A stretch of DNA of 64,000 bases from Istiophorus platypterus (taxonomy: Eukaryota; Chordata; Actinopteri; Istiophoriformes; Istiophoridae), in NCBI GenBank assembly GCA_016859345.1, contig CM029111.1:17423214-17487213 (forward strand). Reading direction: 5' to 3'. Below the pieces are notes generated by a model. That model did not search any database, was not told where the DNA came from, and worked only from the letters and a program-made list of their open reading frames with translations. The position numbers and the translations under genes were made by a program. Numbering within the stretch: position 1 is the first letter of the stretch; each line of letters begins with the position of its first letter. Positions 44,201 through 53,185 of the stretch are shown here, one piece after another.

Positions 44201-45555
44201 GAACCTGTGTGTGCAGACGAGACAATATTTCACGACGAACTCGACACTCACCGTCTTCTTCTCTGCGTTGCCCTCCTCTGCGGCCATCTGGTACCTGAGG
44301 GGGGAGGACAAGTGGCGGGACAGGATGGACGGTGAGCCGGGGTGGACGATGGAAAACAAACAAAACAAAACAATGGTAAGCCAGAGTAAGAAGCAGAGTC
44401 ATCTGGTCCTGCCCTCATCTGCTCAACACACCCGGGAAATTAATATGAAATGTCCCCACTCGCCTCCAAAAACATCAGATGAGTTCATGTGTTACGGTGA
44501 AGCGGGATGGAAAATCCTCAGCCCACGCAGTGATTCGGTTTTCAGTGTTTTGTCCATTTGCTGCCTTTAAACTTGAAGACGTCTTAGACCTTGTCTCGCA
44601 TGTGCCGTCTCTCACAGTCCAGATATTTCATTTTTACGGTTTTAAATGCCTGAAGATCTCTGTCTATCAGGCAGCTAATCATTTAACTGTTGTCACATAA
44701 CAATTAAGTGATCGAGGATTTTTTAAATCACAAAACCCTGGATTTCTTCATGTCAGTGTCGTCCTTCTGACCTCAGCCTCTTAAAACAGTCAATGAAATC
44801 CATCTGTAAATGCATATGTATATATTTTAACATTATATTAACATTCTGAAATGTTTTACTGGTCTAAAATCTAAATTTTCAGAAGTTTACCAACCCCTGC
44901 AAAGAATAAAACTATTTGGAAAACAGTGATAGTTGTAGAAATAGCAGAACAACAAATAGCAAATATTGAACTGCACAAAATCCCAGTTATGGATTTCAAT
45001 TGATATAATTTACATAAGTACTGGTGAACAGCTTCTTTTGGGGTGGGAATATAAACTGTTAACTGTATATTCTTTTCCTATGGACACGGAACTTTACTAG
45101 CTCCTAGTGGTCAGACGGCATAAATACAGAGAGGAAACATCTGACCATAGGAAAACACCTTCTCAGTTCACAAACGTGTCCCTTGATAGATCGCTTTTAA
45201 CAGATAAGTAAGGCCGTAGCCCTGGTTGGTGGTTTTGGTTCTATGATGACTTTGAATGAAAAAGTCTATAAACCAGAAATGATACAAAAACAAGTGGAGG
45301 AAATGCTTGGGGGCTGATGGTGTTTTAATCACATTTTTAATCCAAAAAGAAAAAAAAAGGAAAGTGAAAACAGCTGAGTGGTGAGAGAGATTCATCTCAT
45401 GGTCAAAGCCGGGGGGGGGGGGTGACTTACTTGGAGAAGCGCTCCGCGATGGCGTTGTTCTTACCGCGGGCGGAGACGATGGACAGCTCCTTGGCGGTGA
45501 CCCGCAGCGACTGGGACGCCCACTGCCTGCGGCCGAAGGGAGCGACGGAGGCCAT
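24558..45555 (-). CDS. lima1: LIM domain and actin-binding protein 1 (EPLIN), complete, 10 coding exons
   Basis: Exons run 45555-45431, 44294-44252, 40277-39816, 32093-32027, 29097-29009, 27574-27509, 27334-27283, 26847-26783, 26692-26559 and 25668-24558. They join in phase to 737 codons plus TAA; human EPLIN-beta is 759 residues as I recall. The N-terminus (RRQWASQSLRVTAKELSIV), VPLNSLKMMFEKGE, LRDRMALYQAAISKQ and KQKENVPP match EPLIN landmarks. One LIM domain (about residues 331-391) has the spacing C-x2-C-x17-H-x2-C-x2-C-x2-C-x17-C-x2-H. The C-terminal half has RRSSSLKERSLPFT, a long Glu tract and ends EEQ..MIKRNRYYEDEEEDEDV-like. The family bundles and stabilises actin filaments at stress fibres and adherens junctions. 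The third intron has a GC donor. Confidence 0.95.
24752..24806 (-). repeat. lima1: GAG/GAA-rich coding tract (poly-Glu) in lima1
   Basis: On the gene strand a near-pure GAG/GAA run encodes a Glu tract with one Met. It is a coding microsatellite prone to length change. Confidence 0.9.
24813..24908 (-). repeat. lima1: 48-bp in-frame tandem duplication inside lima1
   Basis: Two adjacent 48-bp units (24908-24861 and 24860-24813, gene strand) agree at 42 of 48 positions. They encode HRLPQGEEDAPGGRSE and HRPPQEEEDASGVRPE. Confidence 0.92.
26559..26692 (-). CDS. lima1: lima1 coding exon 9 (first part of LIM domain)
   Basis: 134 bp. The acceptor is cttttgtgcacgcag and the donor is gtgagg. It encodes SFRLPARETCVSCLKTVYPL, then ERLVANQHVYHSSCFRCSHC and NTKL. 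It supplies the first six zinc ligands of the LIM domain: C, C, H, C for zinc 1 and C, C for zinc 2. Confidence 0.96.
26783..26847 (-). CDS. lima1: lima1 coding exon 8
   Basis: 65 bp. The acceptor is ccccccccttcag and the donor is gtgagt. It completes a Gly codon, then encodes SGPGTPTSSNQRESSQPKTP and R: the Ser/Pro-rich stretch just before the LIM domain. Confidence 0.88.
27283..27334 (-). CDS. lima1: lima1 coding exon 7
   Basis: 52 bp: SPEAEPNGRKSFTAESN plus one base. The acceptor is ttcttgttacag and the donor is gtaaat. The sequence is variable in the family, but it supplies exactly the phase change needed between exons 6 and 8. Confidence 0.8.
27509..27574 (-). CDS. lima1: lima1 coding exon 6
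   Basis: 66 bp, phase 0 to 0: GEPLDSFCGKQKENVPPCTL and DL. The KQKENVPP block is conserved in EPLIN. The acceptor is tgtccctcag and the donor is gtgagg. Confidence 0.9.
27575..29008 (-). other. lima1: lima1 intron 5
   Basis: No exon needed by phase. It contains a poly-T (28542) and a run of 12 G (near 28870). Nothing else recognised. Confidence 0.8.
29009..29097 (-). CDS. lima1: lima1 coding exon 5
   Basis: 89 bp. The acceptor is gttgctgtaccag. It encodes GSLAESTPLRDRMALYQAAI then SKQDTPPTS. It matches the EPLIN 'xLRDRMxxYQAAxSKQ' block. The donor is taken as TCA/gtcagt to keep phase 0. A stronger-looking gtatgag 4 bp later would put a stop at the start of the next exon. Confidence 0.88.
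29860..30206 (-). repeat. interspersed repeat B, copy 1 (left part, interrupted)
   Basis: Its reverse complement contains 'ttggtctccacc', 'atctggctcttttaac', 'ctaaatgctccactatgttc' and 'ggtctctgacc', which match copies at 31.1, 38.1 and 48.8 kb. The remainder (aagtggccaaaaatcagttc) resumes at 30862, after the LINE insertion. Confidence 0.8.
30207..30223. repeat. target-site duplication, left copy
   Basis: 17-bp sequence identical to 30845-30861, bracketing the LINE fragment. It belongs to repeat B, so the pre-insertion site can be read as repeat B sequence. Confidence 0.9.
30224..30861 (-). mobile_element. 5'-truncated RTE-like LINE, reverse-transcriptase C-terminal fragment
   Basis: The minus-strand frame 30822-30250 encodes 190 residues with FKYLGSTVQGNGECGKEVKK, MLRFSLGVTRMDRIRNEYIR and LRWFGHVLRRDSEYIGRRIL. 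This is the hallmark C-terminal segment of a LINE polyprotein common in fish, which I place in the RTE clade. The 3' tail is A/G-rich (aagaaaaagaag). A perfect 17-bp direct repeat CTTCTTGTGCTGCTCCC flanks it (30207-30223 and 30845-30861). The open frame with no stops suggests a young insertion. Confidence 0.9.
31065..31490 (+). repeat. interspersed repeat B, copy 2
   Basis: 'acatctggctcttcagctgc', 'gcaggtctctgactgtgcct', 'gttccaccaaaaacagctgc' and 'aatgagctgaaagacgc' parallel the copies at 38.1 and 48.8 kb. It faces copy 1, so the pair forms an inverted repeat. Confidence 0.8.
31978..32022. repeat. (TA)n-rich tract beside lima1 exon 4
   Basis: AT dinucleotide runs end five bases from the exon 4 donor. 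Confidence 0.9.
32027..32093 (-). CDS. lima1: lima1 coding exon 4
   Basis: 67 bp. The acceptor is gtgttgctgtag and the donor is gtacat after GGAG. It encodes VSREPTSRASTGNTTNMDQL and LG plus one base, occupying the place of the human segment ending SLDDLEIG. Phases fit both neighbours (0 in, 1 out), which is the main support. The similarity is modest, so confidence is lower than for other exons. Confidence 0.75.
32282..32328. repeat. (GT)n microsatellite
   Basis: Pure GT tract with one early interruption. Confidence 0.95.
34516..34581. repeat. (CA)n microsatellite
   Basis: About 33 uninterrupted CA units. Confidence 0.97.
36895..37125. repeat. interspersed repeat ('aagtatctggacag' type)
   Basis: 'aagtatctggacaggaacac', 'gaaacgaaaccatcaagatg', 'atttcagctttaattcaatg' and 'taggaattacagctattttt' occur in the order of a teleost repeat I recall. 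Single copy here, called from memory. Confidence 0.55.
38020..38320 (+). repeat. interspersed repeat B, copy 3
   Basis: 'ttggtcttcaccagctcctg', 'ctggctctttagccgctaaa' and 'tgctccactatgttcattag' match the other repeat B copies. Confidence 0.8.
38618..38679. repeat. (GT)n microsatellite
   Basis: About 30 GT units. Confidence 0.96.
39065..39706. mobile_element. repeat D: nonautonomous element with CAGTGGTGGAA ends, hAT-like
   Basis: It begins CAGTGGTGGAA and ends TTCCACCACTG, a perfect 11-bp terminal inverted repeat. 'aagtaaaaat', 'gtaaatgtacttggttactt' are internal phrases. CAG-starting short TIRs suggest a hAT-type MITE. No clear 8-bp duplication is seen. A different repeat ('ctcagtttattaggaacat' to 'ggggtggacaaaataataga', about 39092-39290) is nested inside it. 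Confidence 0.65.
39092..39300. repeat. nested repeat ('cagtttattaggaacat' type)
   Basis: 'agtttattaggaacatttag', 'caatctaataggacagacaa' and 'gacctggggtggacaaaata' recall a known fish repeat. It lies within the repeat D element. Confidence 0.5.
39816..40277 (-). CDS. lima1: lima1 coding exon 3 (contains internal Met of the short isoform)
   Basis: 462 bp, phase 0 to 0, 154 codons. It starts AAEPLPSTLCGGNLSALKKR, matching the EPLIN 'LxxLKKxW' motif, and ends LKMMFEKGESLVEK. A Met at 39959 (MEAKTSRG) lies where the human EPLIN-alpha start Met sits relative to VPLNxLKMMFEKGE. The donor reads AAAAG/gcaagt, a GC rather than GT donor with otherwise perfect consensus. The acceptor is ttacctgcag; a second cag 7 bp further in would break the frame. 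Confidence 0.9.
40697..40860. repeat. fragment of repeat C
   Basis: 'gctgattaatctgctaaaga' and the end 'tcagctctaaat' match this family. Confidence 0.5.
41214..41256. repeat. (CA)n microsatellite
   Basis: Uninterrupted CA tract. Confidence 0.96.
43773..44078. repeat. interspersed repeat C, copy
   Basis: It starts 'agagctccaacgattaaaag' and ends 'tagtgattaatcaatcaact', following the family pattern. Confidence 0.6.
44252..44294 (-). CDS. lima1: lima1 coding exon 2
   Basis: The acceptor is cccccctcag and the donor is gtgagt. This 43-bp exon completes a Lys codon and encodes YQMAAEEGNAEKKT, the equivalent of the human EPLIN segment after Phe-Ser-Lys. Confidence 0.92.
44295..45430 (-). other. 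lima1: lima1 intron 1 (between coding exons 1 and 2)
   Basis: 1.1 kb GT-AG intron with a G-run at 45411 next to the donor. No other feature seen. Confidence 0.88.
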
Positions 45556-45601
45556 GTCTGCCTGCGCCAGTGGTCTAGGGGTGGTGGGTCTGCCTCGGGC
45601 T
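45431..45601 (-). CDS. lima1: lima1 first coding exon (ATG at 45555)
   Basis: The coding part is 45555-45431: 41 codons plus two bases, starting MASVAPFGRRQWASQSLRVT and ending ERFS plus AA. The donor is gtaagt. The ATG has G at -3 and G at +4, and aligns with the human EPLIN-beta start as remembered. The acceptor is placed after ttttttccttgag (exon start 45601), giving 46 bp of 5' UTR; a cag 24 bp upstream is an alternative. A (CA)n tract lies just upstream. Confidence 0.88.
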
Positions 45602-45638
45602 CTCAAGGAAAAAAACGTGAGCTCTGAGCTGAGGAGGG

Positions 45639-45640
<2 letters not shown>

Positions 45641-45691
<51 letters not shown>
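45641..45691. repeat. (CA)n microsatellite just upstream of lima1 exon 1
   Basis: 25 CA units, 40 bp from the presumed exon acceptor. On the gene strand it is a (TG)n tract. Confidence 0.96.
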
Positions 45692-45693
<2 letters not shown>

Positions 45694-46175
45694 ATACATA
45701 AATAAGTAAAGATGGAGGAGGATGATGTTTATATAAATTAACAAAACAGAACTGAGGCAAATGAGCTGCTGGCTCTAGATCTCTCTCCTCTGAAGTTTTG
45801 CAGCTTTAACACTGGCAAACTGAAGCAGAAACACCCCTCCTGTGCATTTAAAGTTTTTATGACACCTTTTTCACTGCTAAATAAATGTCACACTTGCCTC
45901 TCTGTATGTAGTTAAATGTGCTTCAGGTCAAAAAGAGGCCACCTGACCTTTTATCTCAGTACAAAACCTCACCAGAAATCGATGCGTTTTGTCAGGCGAC
46001 GCGTCTGGCTGCGGCAGCACGGGCCATGTCCGAGTCGGAGGGTCAATAGAGAGCTCGTCACGCAGCGAACTGAGGGTCGGTGGCTGCGCCACGCCGGCCC
46101 AAAGCAGCCTGCGGGGCCACTGCCAGCAGACGGGGCAAAACCGGTACGCCCACATCGCACACAACGACCCTCGTC

Positions 46176-46249
<74 letters not shown>

Positions 46250-46254
46250 CACAG
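46176..46254. repeat. (CA)n(GACA)n microsatellite
   Basis: A CA tract passes into seven or so GACA tetramers. Confidence 0.95.
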
Positions 46255-46866
46255 ACGTGTCTTTCTGCCTGTTGCCTGCCTGTTGCGCTGCCTCGCAGTC
46301 TTGAGGCGAACAGGGCGTGCGGCCACACGCAGCAGCGCCGTCAGTCCACAGTAAAATATCCAGCTGTCATCCCTGGGTTATTCACGCTTCGGATGAGTTG
46401 GGACAATGAGGCTGGGGAGCGGGCCGATGACGACGGAGGCCCCCCCCCCCCAGGCTCTCGACTCGTAGGCCTGACGTCATCCCGGCAGGTGGGCCATTGT
46501 GGGACGTTTCCTTATTAGGTCTGGCTCGTTCTTTTCTACAACACACTTTTGCTCTCGGTTGAGTCCCCCCCCCCCAACTGCTGGGAATGTTGCAAACAAC
46601 CAAGTGACTTAGTATTTTTATATCAAATAGAAGCACAGCCAAGGATTTTTTTAGTTAATTTATCTACTTATTTTAAATATGCCCAGTAACCACTGATATT
46701 CATAAGTTTTGTTTTCTCGGGAAACAAGTTTGTCACTAATGCTTTGAAAATGACTAAGCAATGGTCACATATTGACGAGTGTTGCCTAATTACTGCCGGA
46801 CAGGCTCATTCATTTCAACAAGCATGAGAATATGAGAACTGTTCCTCTACAATCGAACGTCTTACC

Positions 46867-47010
46867 TGATGATTCAGCTGCAACCAAGGATTATTTTAAT
46901 ATCTATTAACTGTTGCCGAACAAATGTCCTACATCCTGATACTCGGTTTAAATATGACAATAACACAGAAGCACCAGAGACTTTTAATCAATTAATCAAA
47001 CTGCTGGTGT
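46867..47010. repeat. fragment of repeat C
   Basis: 'cagctgcaaccaaggattat' and 'cttttaatcaattaatcaaa' fit the family ends. Confidence 0.5.
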
Positions 47011-47544
47011 TTCATTTCCTGTCAATCAATCGGGCCGTTTTCGGGTACAGCCGTGTCAGGCTCACAATTTTGCCGCCGCCCCCTCGCTCAGCATCACAAC
47101 GGTCTCCTCCCAGATACAAATGAGGGATGATAGTGACCCTGGCTCAGGCAAATTCAGGTCAGCTCTGTCACAAGGTCCGGGCCGCAAACAAACGAGCATG
47201 TAAAACCGATGCGGTTCATGCAAAGCTTAGCGTTCAAAGCCCCCGTGCCAAAGGGCAACGAAGAGATTTCCCAGAAACGTGGCGTCAACAGAACGACCTG
47301 TGACCCAGACGGGGGTTAAAGGAAGCAGAGCAGCAAACTCTGGATGCTTGAGCTTCAACTCTGAAAAGATCAAAAACGAAAAAAAACAAAGAAAACAAAC
47401 AAAAAAAACCCCAAATGGGAGCTCACTTTAAACTTCAGGAAACAAAGAACAATGAAGCTAAATGTTCCTAAAAGCTTCACTGAACATTTTTAGCGCAATA
47501 AAGCCAAGAAAAGGAGAATAAAACTCCAAAACCACAGCACCTAC

Positions 47545-47680
47545 CTGTGACTGTCTCAGCTGTTTCACTCCCTGACGGCTCGTCTGACTCAGAGCTCCAC
47601 TACTCGCACATTTCCTCCCTTTCTCTCCCTCCCGGCCGCTTCCACCGGTGCTTTTAGGCAGACAGGGAAGTAGGAGGAGT
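47545..47680 (-). promoter_or_regulatory. lima1: candidate lima1 noncoding first exon and promoter
   Basis: On the gene strand a GC-rich, CpG-containing stretch ends gacagtcacag/gtaggt at 47545, a good splice donor. The sequence upstream (47600-47880) stays GC-rich with CpGs. No TATA box is visible and the start site is unknown. Confidence 0.45.
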
Positions 47681-47880
47681 CCCGCCGCTCCCACTGGACT
47701 CCTCCCGGCCGATCAACACACAGCATTCGCCTCCACCTGGCAGGTGCGAGCCCCCGCCACCCCCCCACCCCCACCCCTTCCAAATCGGCAGCACTGTCGG
47801 GTTCAGTGTAACTGCGAGGAAACCCGGAGGGAATGTGGTTAGCCCGTGGGCCCCCCCGGTGGCAAGCGGGCGGGGGGGGG

Positions 47881-49920
47881 GGCAGGAATAGGGGGCGGTG
47901 GTGTGTGTGTGTGTGTGTGTGCGTGGGGGGGGGAATCCCACACTGGATTCCTGGAAGCTGCAGACTCCTGGCTGCCCACTTTCTCACAAGGTCAAGGGTT
48001 TAGAGGATGTGACTCATTCACAATCCTGGCTGATTCCACTGAAAGAACGGGGGGCGGAAAAGAGGACGATGTGTTGCTTAGAGATAAAGAGGTTTTTAGC
48101 TTCTTTTTTCTTTGGTAAGGAGAAAGAGAAATTACCCTCTAACCTGTGAAGTCCTTAAAAACGAGGAGGTGCTTTCACATGCCCTGGCCCCCGGTGCTTT
48201 TCCTGCCCGTTATCATTATTAGAGCAGATTTTCAGGATAAGCTGGTGATCCAACTAAACTGATAATCAATGAATCATTTGTGATCTTTCACTTTCATATC
48301 ACGGTGAACTCAGTGTCTTTGAGCTCAGGACTGTTGGCCGGACAGAACAACATGTCTGAAGATGTCTCCTTGAGCTCTGGCGAACTGCGGCGGACATTGT
48401 TCACCCTGTTCTGATGATTTACAGCATAAACTCAATTAATTGAGGCAATAATCAGAGAGTAATTAATGATCATTTTTAGTTTCATTACGATTCATTTTAA
48501 CAGGGTCTTGGTTAATACCGTGTCCTTTGTGTTTCTTCCACCAGGGTCATTTAAACAAAAGCACCTTAAAAACTACTAGACAGACAAAGTGGCTGTAATT
48601 GTAGAATTTGCAAACCTGCTATAACACAGTTGACACCGTTGTTTATTTACACATTCAGGTATATAATCTTTCACTGTTTGTGTCCAGCTCAAGAATTTAT
48701 TTCAAATATTTATTATTTTTTTCCTCTCCTTTTGTCTCCACCACCTCCTGAGGTTAATATCTGGCTCTTTTAGCTGCTAAACGCTCCGCCATGTTCACAG
48801 GCTGGTCTCTGACTCTGTCAGTGGAATGACTGGTTTTTTTTTTTGTTTTTTGCTGAAAAACAACTTCCTGCCACAGGCAAAAACAACGCTGATGAGACAG
48901 AAGTGAGAGTGAATCAAAACAGTGAAGCTATGAGTCATAAACCAAAGCAATGAGCTGAAAGTAGGTAAAACGCCTCCTGCCACAGTCTGTGCCGGCGGGT
49001 GTCAGTGGGTTTACCACCATGAGTAACACCCTTCACACACAGGTAGTCAACTAATCGCTTGCTGATACAAATATATTGATCATAGATGCTTTATTTTGGA
49101 AAAATAAAGGATGTAACCCGCTTGTACAAACGTATGATTCAACCAGAATAATATCTACAAAACACAAATGGCCCATGGTCAGACGTTCACCAAACAAAGC
49201 TCAGTACCAGTCTTGACCTGCAATTCTCTCTAAAACAAACATGGATCCGACCCATTAATATATCAACCTGAGCCTTAGCGTTAACTAAACACAGACTCTT
49301 CACAGTCATTCACTTCTTAATCTGTGGTCTGAGGTTATTCGCTGGTTTAGTTGTTCTTTAAAACTTTTATTTTGTTTATTTAACCAGATTTTAATCACCA
49401 CAGTTCAAGTGAAATTCCAATATGTGAGAAGCCCTTTCTTTTTTCTTCTTTTTTCCATTTTTCAGCTGTAAACTTTTCAAAACCGCATCTTGTCACATCA
49501 GTAAAGTCTTATCTTTGGTTTTCATGCGGCACACTATTCACAGGTTGAGACACCAGGGAGCGTAATAATACTCAGAAACCACTTACTCTTTCTCGCTTGA
49601 GTATTCCCATTCTGTGCCGCTTGCTCCTTCAGCTCCGCTTCGTTTCAGTGGGAAACATTTGCGTTCTTTTTTCTGTGCTGCATTTACCTGACAGCTACTA
49701 GTCGCTTTTGAGTTCAAGCTTTTATGAACAAAACACTGGCTAAATTGATGAACCACAATAGTCGTGTTAATCCAGCAGTTCCCGGACTTCCTGCCTTTTG
49801 ACCGGAGATGGTATCTTCTTCCACGGGCCTCACTCATCACATCATTCACAAATGACCTCCTGAAGGTGGCTTATTCCTGCGCTGGGGACTAATGGATTTA
49901 ACAAGCCTGCCGTATGTAAA
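47881..49920. other. intergenic stretch upstream of lima1
   Basis: Apart from repeat B copy 4 and G-runs near 47870-47930 it is AT-rich with no supported gene. Confidence 0.6.
48660..49035 (+). repeat. interspersed repeat B, copy 4
   Basis: 'ccaccacctcctgaggttaa', 'atctggctcttttagctgct', 'aacgctccgccatgttcaca' and 'caatgagctgaaagtaggta' match the other copies. Confidence 0.8.
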
Positions 49921-50286
49921 GCAGCGCTGTGACAAACGATTATTTTCATTATTGATTCATCTGCTGAGTATTTTTTTAAATGAATCTTTTTTGTCTGTAA
50001 AATGTCAATAAATTGTGAAATTTGCCCCATTATAACCTTCCACAGCCAAAGGTAGTGTGTCTTCATACATCTTGCTCTGTCCAACAACATAAAAAAAAAA
50101 ACCCAAAATATTTGTTTCGCTGTCACGTATGACAGAAAAACATCACATTGTTGATTTGAGAAGCCGGAACCATTTGGTCTTTGACATTTTTTGCATAAAG
50201 TAAAAAGATGAAAACATTTATCGTTTCTAATTAACTTTCTTTCAATCGACTTATCAATAAATTGACCCAGTCTTTGCAGCTCTGAT
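49921..50286. repeat. interspersed repeat C, copy
   Basis: It runs from 'gcagcgctgtgacaaacgat' through 'ttcattattgattcatctgc' to 'gtctttgcagctctg'. Confidence 0.75.
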
Positions 50287-50368
50287 ATAAAAGTAGTTAA
50301 AATTAGCTCGACTTTGAGCAGCTGCAACAGTAAAATGCCATATTAACTATCTAATATCATCATATGTA

Positions 50369-50443
<75 letters not shown>

Positions 50444-50452
50444 CCACCACCA
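50369..50452. repeat. (AAT)n(AAC)n microsatellite
   Basis: AAT triplets pass directly into AAC triplets. Confidence 0.96.
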
Positions 50453-50479
50453 ACACCCACGGGGAAGGTTTCTCTTTTT

Positions 50480-50650
50480 AACTATTAATACTTTAACTGC
50501 ATTTTGCTGATAAAACTTCTGCATTTTACTGGAGAAGATTTTGTTAGGACTTTTTGCTTGTGATGGCACAGTTTTTGTTGTATCTGTACTTCTGCTTAAG
50601 TAAAGGATCTGAAAACTCCTTCCACCTCTGTCGGGGGGGGGGGGGTAAAC
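50480..50650. repeat. fragment of repeat D
   Basis: 'gctgataaaacttctgcatt', 'tgtacttctgcttaagtaaa' and 'ggatctgaaaactccttcca' match the start of this family in reverse, followed by a G run. Confidence 0.55.
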
Positions 50651-51140
50651 TATACTTTTGCAATATCCAGTCCATGTTGTAATGTCCACTGCCTGGTTAT
50701 GGCCTAAGGGGCCACTCCAGATTTTACTCATCAACATCAGTTTATTTGTCACGGGGAAGCAGAACTAAACAGTCAGACAGTGTCTTCGGCGGGTCCAGAG
50801 GAGCTTTTATCCAAATATGGAAGCATCCTCATCTATCTCTGCTGCCGATTAAAGACAGAAAGCCTCTGTTTTAAACTGGACATGTGGAATTTTTAAAAAG
50901 ACGTGGGCGTCTACCAGGCGGGGACGATCTAACAGAATTAGGAATTGTGGGAAGTGTAGGATCCAGAGTCTTGAGCTTGACATTTTTTTTTTTTTTTAAT
51001 TGTAAATTGGGTATTTTAGGTGTTTCAACTACTGGTTGAACATTAGAAGACAATCTTTCCTTCCACTTTTTATCTGTGTCAAGTAAATGATGGAATGTAA
51101 ACATATTTTAAGGTTTGGCTCCATCATAGAGGCTCTGTCA

Positions 51141-51436
51141 GGCTGCAACCAATAATCAGGTTCACTATCAATAAAAATAATGATGATTTTCTCTAATAAT
51201 CAACTTACTATTAGGTTTATAAAATTAAAGAAAATGGTAGGGAAAATGTCATACATTGAAATTACTTTTGTTGTCTCACCAAACAGCCAAAAACACAAAA
51301 GACTAAGTTTACTACCATTTAAAAAAATAAAACAAAAGAAAAATAAAATTCAATATAAGAAGCTAGTTCCAGTAATTTTTGGTATTTTTGCTTCAAAAAG
51401 TGACTCAAATGATTAATCAGTTATCAAAGTCGTGAC
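51141..51436. repeat. interspersed repeat C, copy
   Basis: 'ctgcaaccaataatcaggtt' at one end and 'actcaaatgattaatcagtt' at the other. Confidence 0.65.
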
Positions 51437-51729
51437 CAGACACCATTTCAAACTATGGGCTGGTTTCTGGGTGACTGGGGAAACAATGACTGTGCCATGG
51501 TCTGTATGTTTTAGGGTCACCAGGAGCAAACAACAGGTTTCTCAGGGCGTTAATCTGGTGAAGCCCCCGGACATAATAGGCTCTAATGGGGGGGGGTCTG
51601 TAGTATTTAAATTACATTCTCTGGGAATCATGAATGTGCCAAAAATTTGTGCTATTCCACCATATAGACGCTGAAAAATTCAACCAACAACCAACACTGC
51701 CATCCCTGTCTGGGATTTCTACACTGGAC

Positions 51730-52290
51730 AGCGCCGGAGTTGTCACCCGCTCTAAGGCCGGACAGCCCACACACCTGGCCCGGTTCCGGAGACCAGGACC
51801 CGCCGATCCGACCCCCCCACCTGGCGCAGGTAACGACGCACGACTCAGGGCCGCAGCCCAGCCACCTGTGACGAAACATCGCCGTTTCAGGTGCTGCGGT
51901 GAGCAAAGCTCGGGCAGGTTGCCCGTCCCCCGCCAGACAATGAGACAGGTACGGCTCAGGTGTTCACTGACTCACGGCCTCGTCTTGTCCCGACACGAAG
52001 GCCGAGGCCCGACTCGGATCCTGCCCGCGCACGTTTCCCACCTGAGGCGTTGTGCCTCATCCTTCTGTCGAGCTGTGTTTCGCAACCATTCGCACTCACC
52101 TGAGTTGGGACAGGTAGAAAGACGGGGGCCCTTCGGCGGACGGGCGGCGCAGCGGGACGTCAATCAACACCAGTTTTATTCAGCGGCAACTGCGCGGCTC
52201 GTATCCTTCCGCCAGGTGGTTGTTGGGCAGCGCATTAAGAGCGCACCTGAGCTGCTTGCCGCAGAAAATAACACCAGATACCGCTGATTG
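51730..52290. promoter_or_regulatory. candidate CpG island / bidirectional promoter
   Basis: GC- and CpG-rich stretch in AT-rich surroundings. On the - strand CCAACTCAG/gtgagt (exon end 52100) is a strong donor. Upstream of it are TTGACGTCC (CRE-like) and GAATAAAAC (TATA-like) near 52155-52185. On the + strand GGCGCAG/gtaacg near 51830 is a weaker donor. It could be an upstream lima1 promoter or an unlinked gene start. The long + strand frame across it (51634-52287) looks like a by-product of GC richness. Confidence 0.4.
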
Positions 52291-52324
52291 ATCTCACATA
52301 GATAAATAGGGTTTAAGATCCTTA

Positions 52325-52866
52325 ATTACAAGTAAAAGCCTCGTATTCACTTGTCAATTACGTAAAAGTACAGAAGTATTATCAGCAAACAATGGTTCTA
52401 ATGAAAAATAGGGCCTGTGAGTTTAATAATTACAGTTAAAGCTAGTTTTAACTTCTTAAAATGATATAATATAAAGTTATATTGTATATATATTTTTTTG
52501 TTATTTGCATCTTTTAAAAGAATTTCCTTTAAAAAGTTACTTAAATTAAACCATCTGAAAAAAATGTCCATGGAACTGATAACAGCTTCTAGTCATGGTT
52601 GGGAACCACCTGTTGGATATTTAGTGACTCACAATATTTTATAAACATGTCATGTTTATTTTATGTAAAATCTTAATCTGAAAATTAAGCGCAAACTTAG
52701 GATCAAAGTGGTGCAGGAAAAGAAAAACAATATTTCCCCCTGAAACATAGTGAACTAAAAATAATAAGTTGTATTAGATGCACATGTTCAAGTAAAGTAT
52801 AAGTACCCCAAGAGTATATTTAAATACAGCACTTTTGTAAATGTACTTAGTTACTTTCCACCACTG
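52325..52866. mobile_element. repeat D copy
   Basis: It contains 'acaagtaaaagcctcg', 'aagtacagaagtattatcag' and the end 'gtacttagttactttccacc' followed by ACTG at 52866, identical in style to the element at 39065-39706. The left end is degenerate. Confidence 0.65.
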
Positions 52867-53185
52867 CCTGTAATGCAGTTTGTGTGATACCTTTCAAAAT
52901 AAGAGTCTCCGCCAACTTGGGATTTTACAGACATTCACAACACCCTGTTCACAACTTTAATACCACGTCACCCTGCTGTAATTACACATTCAGTCACTGG
53001 TTGACGGTCTTTCCCTCGGACCCGCCTACAACGTTAAACTTTGGTCCAGCAGGTGGCGCCCTGGCCTTTAGATTAAAGTTTAAGGGCGGTTAAATCCGCG
53101 CTGTGCTCCTATTGTGCCACTAGATGACAGGCAACAACAAATAAAAGACTTCAGTTACTATGATGACTGACTGAATGTCTGTCTA

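Larger units (their letters stand above)
40278..44251 (-). other. lima1: lima1 intron 2
   Basis: It contains repeat C fragments (40697-40860, 43773-44078), (CA)n 41214-41256, a purine-rich tract 41590-42090, C-runs near 43000 and a repeat D-like fragment 43185-43330. A small CpG-rich patch is at 42340-42420. Confidence 0.8.
45602..47544 (-). other. lima1: presumed lima1 intron in the 5' UTR
   Basis: It lies between the candidate noncoding exon and exon 1. It holds two microsatellites, a repeat C fragment and C-runs at 46441 and 46565. Confidence 0.5.

Noticed and set aside
51634..52287. 217-codon + strand frame in the CpG-rich block
   Set aside because: No recognisable domain. High GC lowers stop frequency, and the composition (Arg/Pro/Ala) is that of random GC-rich sequence.
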